From: Streptomyces speibonae
GTDB taxonomy: Bacteria > Actinomycetota > Actinomycetes > Streptomycetales > Streptomycetaceae
Length of the DNA stretch: 5,118 bases
Direction of reading: 5' to 3'
Assembly: GCA_000715605.1 (NCBI GenBank)
Contig: KL568600.1
Coordinates: 22,275-27,392 of the forward strand
Position numbers and translations under genes: made by a program. This document shows positions 1 through 4,936 of this stretch, in pieces. Within the stretch, counting starts at the first letter, position 1. Each line of letters starts with the position of its first letter. The notes beneath the pieces were generated by a model. The model searched no databases and was not told where the DNA came from. It saw only the letters and a list, made by a program, of their open reading frames with translations.

Positions 1-423
1 CTGCCGGTCCGGCCCGCCTGCCTGACCCACGGCGACCTGTGGGCGTCCAACGTCATGGCCACCGCCGACGGACGGCCCGCTCTCATCGACCCTGCCGTGT
101 CGTACACGTGGGCCGAGGTCGACCTGGCCCACCTGTGGACCACGGCACCGCCGCCCGAGGCGCACCGGCTGTTCGACCTGTACGCCGAGCTGACCGGCCT
201 CGACCGCGACTGGCGGGAGCGGATGCCGGTCCTCCAGCTGCGCCAGCACCTGGCGGTGATCGCCCAGTTCGACCCGGACTGGGGCGCCGCCGATCTCGTC
301 CGCGCCACGCTCGCACCGTTCCGCCGGCGCCCGGGCCCCGGACGGGCCGGCGGCCCGCCCGGCGTGCCCCGGCCCGGTGCGGCGGGGAGTCAGTGCTCGC
401 AGAGGGAGAACTCCCGTTCGTAG
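1..423 (+). CDS. Fructosamine kinase / aminoglycoside phosphotransferase-like protein, C-terminal part (5' end outside window)
   Basis: The frame is open from base 1 and ends at the TAG at 421-423, giving 140 residues of a protein whose start lies to the left. It carries the protein-kinase-like catalytic loop HGDLWASN (H10, D12, N17, counted from the window edge) and then LIDPA (D30), the usual position of the metal-binding aspartate. An EVDLAHL segment follows, and a helical C-terminal region runs to APFRRR near residue 109. This order is typical of fructosamine-3-kinase-like proteins, which phosphorylate ketoamines on glycated amines or proteins using ATP in the cytoplasm; the actual substrate here cannot be read. 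The last 30 or so residues are Pro/Gly/Arg-rich and look unlike the family. They overlap the end of the convergent DUF4246 gene by 34 bases, so the family's natural end may be near 330 and the tail may come from loss of the original stop. A general phosphotransferase of the APH superfamily is the alternative. Confidence 0.8.
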   Translation: MPVRPACLTHGDLWASNVMATADGRPALIDPAVSYTWAEVDLAHLWTTAPPPEAHRLFDLYAELTGLDRDWRERMPVLQLRQHLAVIAQFDPDWGAADLVRATLAPFRRRPGPGRAGGPPGVPRPGAAGSQCSQRENSRS

Positions 424-1889
424 AGCTGCTCGTTGTGTTCGTCGACGAAGAACTTGCGTTCCCGCATGAGCTCTTCGCGATAGGCCTTGGCCTGCTCCAG
501 CGTCATGGTCGAGGTCTCCGCCCAGGGCTGCTGCGGCGGCACGTCGGAGGTGGAGACGATGTTCCCCGACGGGTCGACCAGGAAGAACACGAGAATCTTG
601 CGGTGTCCCGGGCGGGTGGGGTCCTGGAGGCGGAACGAGTCGACGCGGTGCTGCAGGATGTTGGGGAACGCCAGGCAGCGGCCGGCCGGGGTCGCCGCCG
701 CGCCCAGGTACTGGTTCAGCGCGTCCTCGTTCTCCAGGCCGTAGACCTCACGGAGCCCGTTGTCGTCGTTCTGCTCGTACTCCGGGTCGTCGAGCGCCAC
801 GCGGAAACCGAGCCGGCTCCCGGTGATGTTCTCGCTGTCCCAGTAGTAGATGCCGGTCGAGACGATCCGCTCGTTCAGCATCCCCTCGACATGCCAGGAA
901 CCGCCGGGGTATTCGGGCTTGTCCGGGGTGAGCCGGATGGTGGCGAGCTTGACGATGACCTGCAGTCCGCGGCCGCGCAGGTCGACCCGGGCGGACGGGC
1001 CGGGCGGCTCCGGAGGGGTGAACTCCGGGGCGTCCGGGACGACGGGGCGGCGGTTCTCCCACCAGTCGTCCTGGGCCTCTTCCCAGGCCCGCAGGGCCTC
1101 GTCGTAGGCCTCGTCGTCGCTGAAGGCGTCCCTGTCCGGGTGCTCGGGCTCCGAGTCGTACCATCCGTAGGGATCGGCCTCGATGCGCGGCGGCCGCGGA
1201 TGGCGCAGATCGGTGAGCACGTTCTCCAGCAGCGGGCGGAAGCGCGCGAACACCTCCGGCAGGACGCCGGCCAGGTCGCGGTGTCTCTCGGGGTGCACGT
1301 TGTTGACGTACGAACGGAAAGTGACACCCCCGTCGGCGCTGACGTCCACATCCGTGGGCAGCCACTGGAACCGCTCGGAGAACTCGTACTTCGCGTACTG
1401 GTCCGCCGGGTTCCGCCAAGCCCGCTCGGGCGCGCCGCTGACGTCCCGCACCAGGCAGAACAGCGACGGGTGCACCAGGTCCAGCACCTGGCCGTCGGAT
1501 CCGGGGTGCCAGTCCCGCTCCTCCTCGGGGACCTCTTCGAGGACCCGGACCGCCGCACGCAGCCGGTCCCGGAGCGCGTCGTCGATCAGCGTGTCCGACT
1601 GCCACACCCCGTCGACGGCGGACACCTCGGCGCCGGTCCGTGCGTCCCGCAGCGCGGCGTAGTGCCCCAGTTCGGCGAGCACATGGCGGACCTGCGCCTC
1701 GGTGAGTCCCTGGGCACGCGCTTCCCGCGTCCACCTGGCGACGATCTCGGCATCGTTCATCTTCTCGGACCATCCGGGCTTCGCCCGGATGTGCGCGCTG
1801 CACCGCATCATCTCCAGTTCCCGCAGCGTCCGGGGTGTCGCGAACGGTGTGGAACGGGCAGCTTGGAAGGGCAGCGGGAACGCGGACAT
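390..1889 (-). CDS. DUF4246 family protein, possible Fe(II)/2-oxoglutarate-type oxygenase
   Basis: A 499-residue protein from the ATG at 1889-1887 to the TGA at 392-390. The N-terminal part (about 1-230) has the family's TLRELEMM...KPGW...IVARW opening and a YEFSERFQWLPTDV block. An acidic, Trp-rich linker covers about 240-300 (WYDSEPEHPD, EEAQDDWWENR). The C-terminal part (about 310-499) contains GSWHVEGMLNE, GIYYWDSENI, LQHRVDSF and GHRKILVFFLVDP. I recognise this as DUF4246 (PF14033), known from actinobacteria and fungi and without a settled function. H333 and E335 (HVE), H414 (QHRV) and R430 (GHRK), counted from this ATG, sit where Fe(II)/2-oxoglutarate dioxygenases keep the metal triad and the 2OG-binding arginine, so an oxygenase role is inferred. 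No signal peptide or membrane segment is seen, so it is probably cytoplasmic. Start choice: the homologous N-terminus (MSAFPLPF) begins here, but the GGGAGG at 1910-1915 is 19-20 bases away and better serves an in-frame TTG at 1898, three codons upstream. The gene appears monocistronic. Confidence 0.88.
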   Translation of the reverse strand: MSAFPLPFQAARSTPFATPRTLRELEMMRCSAHIRAKPGWSEKMNDAEIVARWTREARAQGLTEAQVRHVLAELGHYAALRDARTGAEVSAVDGVWQSDTLIDDALRDRLRAAVRVLEEVPEEERDWHPGSDGQVLDLVHPSLFCLVRDVSGAPERAWRNPADQYAKYEFSERFQWLPTDVDVSADGGVTFRSYVNNVHPERHRDLAGVLPEVFARFRPLLENVLTDLRHPRPPRIEADPYGWYDSEPEHPDRDAFSDDEAYDEALRAWEEAQDDWWENRRPVVPDAPEFTPPEPPGPSARVDLRGRGLQVIVKLATIRLTPDKPEYPGGSWHVEGMLNERIVSTGIYYWDSENITGSRLGFRVALDDPEYEQNDDNGLREVYGLENEDALNQYLGAAATPAGRCLAFPNILQHRVDSFRLQDPTRPGHRKILVFFLVDPSGNIVSTSDVPPQQPWAETSTMTLEQAKAYREELMRERKFFVDEHNEQLYEREFSLCEH

Positions 1890-1897
1890 GCCGGTCA

Positions 1898-1915
1898 ACT
1901 TTCGTGATCCTCCCG
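1898..1915 (-). promoter_or_regulatory. Ribosome binding site that may favour a TTG start for the DUF4246 gene
   Basis: Reading the minus strand, GGGAGG (1915-1910) is followed after 11 bases by an in-frame TTG (1898-1896) and after 20 bases by the ATG (1889-1887). The usual distance is about 5-10 bases, so the TTG (product beginning M-T-G-M-S-A-F) fits the ribosome binding site better, while the ATG fits the look of the protein N-terminus. Either choice changes the product by only three residues. Confidence 0.4.
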
Positions 1916-1935
1916 GTCGGTGGACAGTGGCGGGA

Positions 1936-1941
1936 AGGATA
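1936..1941 (-). promoter_or_regulatory. Possible -10 element for the DUF4246 gene
   Basis: On the minus strand TATCCT (1941-1936) fits the loose actinomycete TANNNT form and lies about 40 bases before the possible start codons, leaving a short leader that contains the GGGAGG. No convincing -35 hexamer is seen 16-19 bases further upstream, so this is tentative. Confidence 0.25.
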
Positions 1942-1983
1942 CGCGAGCGGACTGACGCGGCAGCATGACGTGCGGTGGTTCCC

Positions 1984-2003
1984 GGGACCGGGGACCGGGT
2001 CCC
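1984..2003. repeat. GGGACC direct repeat plus GGGACC/GGTCCC palindrome upstream of the DUF4246 gene
   Basis: GGGACC occurs at 1984-1989 and again at 1991-1996, and the second copy forms an odd-centred palindrome with GGTCCC at 1998-2003. It lies about 95-115 bases upstream of the DUF4246 start codon, a position suitable for an operator. The half-sites resemble those of DevR/DosR boxes (GGGAC...GTCCC), but the spacer is three bases instead of four, so a match to that regulator is not claimed. Confidence 0.3.
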
Positions 2004-2152
2004 ACAGATTGTCGTAGGGCGACGGCTCAGCGCTCCAGCGGACGGACAACGCAGCCGGCGCGGGTACGGGCTCGTCCGTCCGCATGGATCGCTGACCGCG
2101 ACGGTTAGGGCAGAACCACCGCGCCCCGCCGCAGACGCGCCCGGGCAGCGGC

Positions 2153-2362
2153 ATGGAAGTCCACGAGCTGCGGAAAGTCCCCAGCTCGTGGCCATCGGTC
2201 AAGCGCCGGGTTCTGCGGCTGTTGAACAGCCCCGGACGTGGTCTGGTGGCCGTCCGCCCCGACGGGCACGTCGGCTTCAGCTGCGGGGCCGCCGACCCCG
2301 CCGGTCTGACCGGCCGGCTCTCCCTGCTCGACGCGGCGCCGTACCCACCCGGCCGGCCATGA
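2153..2362 (+). pseudogene. Remnant of a FAD-dependent aromatic monooxygenase, C-terminal tail only
   Basis: The frame from the ATG at 2153 to the TGA at 2360-2362 encodes 69 residues. Its central stretch, from about residue 22 (VLRLLNSPGRGL) through VAVRPDGHVGFSCG and ADPAGL, resembles the very end of PheA/TfdB-type FAD-dependent monooxygenases, where a thioredoxin-like C-terminal domain closes with a VRPDGxVxF/W strand. From about 2200 onward most codons end in G or C, as expected for real coding sequence. No FAD-binding GxGxxG or GD motif lies upstream in any frame, so at most the last 50 residues of a roughly 500-residue enzyme survive. No ribosome binding site precedes the ATG. I read it as a gene relic left by deletion. 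A free-standing small protein is possible but less likely. Confidence 0.5.
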
Positions 2363-2450
2363 ACGCCTCTCGCCGACCACGGCACCTTCATCCCCATGCC
2401 GGCCATGTGACTCGGAATGCCCCAACGGCCCCACCGAAGGACACCCGTCC

Positions 2451-2492
2451 CCGCTACGGGCCGAGCCTTCTGCTGCGCGCCCACCGTAGCGG
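2451..2492. repeat. Inverted repeat, 9-bp perfect arms
   Basis: CCGCTACGG (2451-2459) is repeated in inverse as CCGTAGCGG (2484-2492) around a 24-base loop. The right arm shares its last two bases with the left arm of the next hairpin, so the two structures would compete in RNA. No T-run follows on either side. Confidence 0.5.
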
Positions 2493-2533
2493 CCCGTGGA
2501 CCACCGCGCTCACCGCGCGCCGGTCCACGGGCC
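2491..2533. terminator. Strong 12-bp perfect hairpin, possible factor-independent terminator or attenuator
   Basis: GGCCCGTGGACC (2491-2502) pairs perfectly with GGTCCACGGGCC (2522-2533) across a 19-base loop. Actinomycete terminators often lack a T-tract, so this could end transcription from the left (the monooxygenase relic). It could also act as an attenuator or protein-binding site ahead of the rightward operon. Its role is inferred from the structure alone. Confidence 0.4.
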
Positions 2534-2662
2534 ACCAGGACCGGCCTTCTGGACGACCTCCCTCTGCCACTCGTGCATGCCGGGGCCACGCGTTCCGGTT
2601 CTGTGCACCGCTCGGCACATGCGCCCTCCAGCCGCTTCACAGACGCTGGGAGCAGGAGAACG

Positions 2663-2686
2663 ATGACCACGCACCACAGCTCGTGA
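2663..2686 (+). CDS. Seven-codon ORF behind a good ribosome binding site (leader peptide or stub of a broken gene)
   Basis: ATG at 2663 encodes MTTHHSS and stops at TGA 2684-2686. AGGAG at 2654-2658 lies four bases before the ATG, and a second GGGAG lies just upstream, so this is one of the best translation starts in the region even though the product is tiny. The Thr/His/Ser-rich start looks like an ordinary actinomycete N-terminus. It may therefore be the 5' end of a gene frameshifted soon after its start, or a leader peptide for the genes downstream. It lies 31 bases before the ATG at 2718. Confidence 0.3.
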   Translation: MTTHHSS

Positions 2687-2769
2687 CCGTCACCGGATTT
2701 GCACGTGACCGGTCGCCATGAGCACACACTTCACCACACCGGCCATGCCGCCGGGCCTCCCGGACCTCG

Positions 2770-2943
2770 ATGGGCGACCCGGCCCGGCTGACGGCGGAGC
2801 TGGACGCACCGCAGCACACCGGGCCGGGGACGAACGTGGTCATCTGTCGTGGGGCCGACAGGCCCTTGGAAAGGTTCGGCCGGCCCGTGGTGTCCCGCCG
2901 CGGGCGGGCCCACGCTGTACATGAGGAACCCGTGGCGCCGTGA
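2770..2943 (+). CDS. Small hypothetical protein, probably the main part of a gene frameshifted near 2772
   Basis: ATG 2770 to TGA 2941-2943 encodes 57 residues with strongly GC-ending codons (about 85 percent) and a believable protein texture (GDPARLTAELD..., then TNVVICRGADRPLERFGRPVV). I do not recognise the family. No ribosome binding site precedes this ATG. The ATG at 2718, in another frame, opens MSTHFTTPAMPPGLPDLD with good codon use up to 2771. Removing one G from the GGG at 2772-2774 would fuse the two into a smooth 74-residue protein running LPDLD-GDPARL. This suggests either a one-base insertion or a sequencing error. The gene ends 34 bases before the cNMP-fold gene in the same direction, so it may be the first gene of that operon. 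Confidence is moderate that the frame is coding and low on its true start. Confidence 0.42.
   Translation: MGDPARLTAELDAPQHTGPGTNVVICRGADRPLERFGRPVVSRRGRAHAVHEEPVAP
2852..2865. promoter_or_regulatory. GGGCC-N4-GGCCC palindrome, DevR/OsdR-box-like
   Basis: GGGCCGACAGGCCC is a perfect 5+5 palindrome with a four-base spacer and fits the GGGNC-N4-GNCCC shape of boxes recognised by DevR/DosR-type response regulators (recalled from the literature). It starts 126 bases before the ATG of the cNMP-fold gene. It lies inside the small ORF, where it encodes G-A-D-R-P, so it may be coincidental coding sequence. Confidence 0.3.
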
Positions 2944-2965
2944 GACGCGGCGCGGCGGGAGGAGA

Positions 2966-2971
2966 GAGGAG
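2966..2971 (+). promoter_or_regulatory. Ribosome binding site of the cNMP-fold gene
   Basis: GAGGAG lies six bases before the ATG at 2978 and follows a purine-rich run (2958-2971). It fixes the start of the cNMP-fold protein and argues against the in-frame upstream ATG at 2849. Confidence 0.75.
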
Positions 2972-2977
2972 ACAGCG

Positions 2978-3433
2978 ATGACTTCCGCGACAACTCTGGC
3001 CGCTTCCCTCCCCGCCGGACATCGTGAACGACTGATGCGGTACGCCCGCGAGGTCTCCTTCGACGTGAGCGTCCGCCTGTTCGTGGAGGGACACCGAGCC
3101 GACCGCTTCTGGATCATCCGGACCGGTACCGTCGCCCTCGACCTGCACGTCCCCGGGCGGCGCCCCGCCGTGATCGAAACACTGGGCCACGGCGAACTGG
3201 TCGGCTGGTCCTGGCACTTCCCGCCCTACGTATGGCACCTGGGCGCCGTGACCACGACCCCGGTACGGGCGTGGGAGTTCGACGCCGAAGCGGTGCGGGC
3301 GCTGTGCGACGAGGATGCCGAGTTCGGCCGGGCGATCGCCGTGTGGATCGGCCGCGTGGTCGCCCACCGGCTCCACGAAACCCGCGTCCGGCTGCTGGAC
3401 CTGTACGCCCCCTACGGCAGTGGGAACACCTGA
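2978..3433 (+). CDS. Stand-alone cyclic-nucleotide-binding-fold protein (Crp/Fnr-type sensor domain without HTH)
   Basis: A 151-residue protein. Residues about 15-115 have the cNMP_binding (PF00027) pattern: an N-terminal helix (HRERLMRYAREV), a strand with LFVEGHRADRFWIIRTGTVALDL, the glycine-rich GHGELVGWSW turn where the phosphate-binding cassette lies, and a closing VRAWEFDAEAVRAL strand and helix. A long C-terminal helix follows (about 120-145). There is no helix-turn-helix, so it is not a complete Crp/Fnr regulator. The Arg that normally follows the GE-L motif in cAMP-binding cassettes is not obvious (HLGAVTTT instead), and the pocket is rich in Trp, so it may bind another ligand or none. 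Its stop overlaps the ATG of the CBS-BON gene by one base (TGATG), pointing to translational coupling and a shared role. A GAGGAG ribosome binding site sits six bases before the start. Probably cytoplasmic; no membrane segments. Confidence 0.85.
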   Translation: MTSATTLAASLPAGHRERLMRYAREVSFDVSVRLFVEGHRADRFWIIRTGTVALDLHVPGRRPAVIETLGHGELVGWSWHFPPYVWHLGAVTTTPVRAWEFDAEAVRALCDEDAEFGRAIAVWIGRVVAHRLHETRVRLLDLYAPYGSGNT

Positions 3434-4101
3434 TGACCGAGTCGACCGAGGGCAGGCCCGGCAACGGCAGCCCGCACACCGTGAGCGATGTGATGACACA
3501 CACCGTCGTGGCCGTCGGCCGTGACGCCCCGTTCAAGCAGATCGTCAAGCTCCTCCATCAGTGGAAGGTGAGCGCCCTGCCCGTGCTGGAGGGCGAGGGC
3601 CGTGTCGTCGGCCTGGTCTCCGAGGCGGAGCTGCTCCCCAAGGAGGAGTTCCACGACAGCGACCCCGACCGGTTCACCCAGCTGAGCCGCCTGCCCGACC
3701 TGGCCAAGGCGGGGGCGCTCACCGCCGGAGAGCTGATGAGCACCCCGGTCGTCACCGTCCACGCCGAAGCCACCGTCGCGCAGGCCGCCCGCATCATGGC
3801 CCAGCGCAAGGTGAAGCGGCTTCCCGTCGTCGACGACAAAGGGCTGCTCGTGGGTGTCGTCAGCCGGGTCGACCTGTTGAAGGTCTTCCTGCGAACGGAC
3901 GAGGAACTCGCCGACGAGGTCCGCCGACAAGTCGTGGAGCCCCTCTTCCCCGCCCGGCGAAACGTCGTACGGGTGGAGGTTGCCGAGGGAGTGGTCACCG
4001 TCACCGGCCGCATCACGGACACCTCGCTGGTTCCCGTCGCCGCCCGTGCGGTGCGCGCGGTCGAGGGCGTCGTCGACGTTGAGTTCCGACTCGTGTCCTG
4101 A
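3433..4101 (+). CDS. CBS-pair and BON domain protein (intact copy)
   Basis: A 222-residue protein from the ATG at 3433. CBS domain 1 spans about 18-68 (VSDVMTHTVVAV...VSALPVLEGEGRVVGLVSEAELL), CBS domain 2 about 99-152 (ELMSTPVVTV...VKRLPVVDDKGLLVGVVSRVDLLKVF), and a C-terminal BON domain about 155-222 (VRVEVAEGVVTVTGRI...VEGVVDVEFRL). Paired CBS domains form a Bateman module that commonly binds AMP, ADP, ATP or SAM. BON domains are small folds often tied to membrane or phospholipid association, though here no signal peptide or membrane segment is seen. This architecture is common in actinobacteria and often lies among stress and hypoxia genes, so it probably senses cellular energy status; that is inference. 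The start overlaps the cNMP-fold gene's stop (TGATG), with translation likely coupled. It ends 12 bases from the stop of its inverted paralogue. Confidence 0.92.
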   Translation: MTESTEGRPGNGSPHTVSDVMTHTVVAVGRDAPFKQIVKLLHQWKVSALPVLEGEGRVVGLVSEAELLPKEEFHDSDPDRFTQLSRLPDLAKAGALTAGELMSTPVVTVHAEATVAQAARIMAQRKVKRLPVVDDKGLLVGVVSRVDLLKVFLRTDEELADEVRRQVVEPLFPARRNVVRVEVAEGVVTVTGRITDTSLVPVAARAVRAVEGVVDVEFRLVS

Positions 4102-4109
4102 CTGGGACA
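4094..4109. terminator. Weak inverted repeat between the convergent CBS genes
   Basis: TGTCC (4094-4098) and GGACA (4105-4109) form a short 5-bp stem around the TGA stop of the rightward CBS gene, in the only space between the two convergent genes. It could serve as a small bidirectional terminator, but the stem is short and there is no T-run. Confidence 0.25.
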
Positions 4110-4113
4110 GGGG

Positions 4114-4805
4114 TCACTGCCTCCGCAGATCGTCCAGGAAATCCGGGTCGAGGGCCGGGCGGCGGTGCGGTCCCGACACCTCACAGTGCACGTCCACGAC
4201 TCCTTCCACGGACCGGACCAGTCGCACCGCGAGCGGGACGAGGGAGGTGTCCGGGACATGGCCGGTCAGGGTGGCCACCCCGTCGCGCACGTCGACCCGG
4301 ACGGACTCCAAGGAGACCGGGAACCGGCAGCCGATCACATCGCGCCGGATCTCCTCGGCCATGTCGTCATCGTCCCGCAGGAACACCTTGAGCAGGTCGG
4401 AGCGGCTGACGATGCCTTTCAGCACTCCGGCGCCGTCGACCACGGGCAGACGCTTGACGCGGTGCCGGGCCATGATCGCGCGGCACGGGCGAGCGGGTCG
4501 CCGGCGTGGACGGTGACGGCCGGTGCGGTCATCAGCTCCGTCGCGGTCACCGCGGCGGCCTTGTCCGGTCCGGGACGGTGCAGCTGCGCGGCCGGCGGCA
4601 GGTCGCTGTCGCGGACCTCCTCCTTGTGCAGCAGGTCGGCCTCGGAGACCACACCGATCACCCTTCCCTCACCGTCGAGTACGGGAAGGGCACTGACATC
4701 CCACTGCCGCATGGTCCTGGCGATGTCCTTGAACGCCGCCCCGCCCGCCAGGGCCGCGACGGTGCGGGTCATGACGTCGTGCACTGTTTTCGGGGAGCCG
4801 TACAT
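4114..4805 (-). pseudogene. CBS-pair and BON domain gene, broken by a one-base frameshift
   Basis: From the ATG at 4805-4803 (GGGAGG ribosome binding site just upstream, 4811-4816) the frame encodes MYGSPKTVHDVMTRTV, CBS domain 1 (VSALPVLDGEGRVIGVVSEADLL) and the start of CBS domain 2 (TELMTAPAVTVHAGDPLARAAR). It then turns to nonsense (SWPGTASS) and stops at 4419, giving 128 residues. The rest continues in another frame from IMARHRVKRLPVVD through SRSDLLKVFL and a BON domain (VRVDVRDGVATLTGHV...VEGVVDVHCEV) to TGA 4116-4114. Adding one base next to 4476-4477, in a GCGCG context, restores AAR-IMARHRVKRLP and a protein of about 230 residues that aligns end to end with the intact copy next door. 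As written, only half-proteins would be made; an ATG at 4473 could allow a 119-residue CBS2-BON fragment. Since both halves are otherwise well preserved, the break is very recent or is a sequencing error. Confidence 0.88.
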
Positions 4806-4876
4806 GGTGTCCTCCCGTGCTTCGCGTACCGTCGAGCGGACACTTCCAGGTTCGGTCACCGGCGCGCCGCACGCTT

Positions 4877-4890
4877 GGGCCTGAGGGCCT
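4877..4890. promoter_or_regulatory. GGGCC-N4-GGCCT near-palindrome upstream of the leftward CBS gene
   Basis: Read in the direction of the leftward CBS gene this is AGGCCCTCAGGCCC, ending 72 bases before its ATG in non-coding DNA. It shares the GGCC-N2-CAGGCCC core with the palindrome at 2852-2865 upstream of the rightward operon. One arm differs from the perfect GGGNC-N4-GNCCC shape by a single base. It is a candidate operator for a DevR/OsdR-type regulator, inferred from shape and position only. Confidence 0.35.
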
Positions 4891-4936
4891 CCGCCCGACG
4901 CCATGAGGCCCTTGCCGGACCGGCGTTTCCATCCGG

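Larger units (their letters stand above)
2363..2717. other. Non-coding stretch with hairpins and a short leader-like ORF
   Basis: No frame here gives a believable protein on either strand; the open frames are GC-driven and Arg/Pro-rich. What can be seen is a pair of abutting inverted repeats (2451-2533), and a seven-codon ORF with a good ribosome binding site (2663-2686) followed by a GTGAC/GTCAC inverted repeat (2684-2694). It probably contains the promoter of the rightward small ORF / cNMP-fold / CBS operon, but I cannot point to a clear -35/-10 pair. Confidence 0.5.

Noticed and set aside
39..1907. Long rightward frame of about 620 residues opposite the DUF4246 gene
   Set aside because: It mirrors the codon positions of the real minus-strand gene, has an Arg/Val/Leu-skewed composition, and matches no family.
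1991..2003. GGGAC...GTCCC as a DevR/DosR box
   Set aside because: The spacer is three bases rather than four, so the half-sites would be out of register. Kept only as an unexplained palindrome.
1890..2195. N-terminal extension of the DUF4246 frame up to 2195
   Set aside because: The extra 102 residues look non-coding (Arg/Ser/Pro-rich), and the ribosome binding site lies close to the 1889/1898 starts.
1975..2721. Rightward frame of 248 residues in the gap
   Set aside because: Arg/Pro/Ser-rich, no ribosome binding site, crosses the hairpins, and conflicts with the monooxygenase-like relic in the neighbouring frame.
748..2727. Long leftward frame of about 660 residues across the gap and the DUF4246 gene
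   Set aside because: It overlaps the DUF4246 gene in a wrong frame and is Arg/Pro/Gly-rich nonsense typical of high-GC DNA.
2840..3499. Leftward frame of 219 residues opposite the cNMP-fold gene
   Set aside because: Antisense shadow of the real gene, with no family features or ribosome binding site.
4165..4884. Rightward frame of 239 residues opposite the broken CBS gene
   Set aside because: Antisense of a clear CBS-BON coding sequence; its openness is explained by GC-rich codons.
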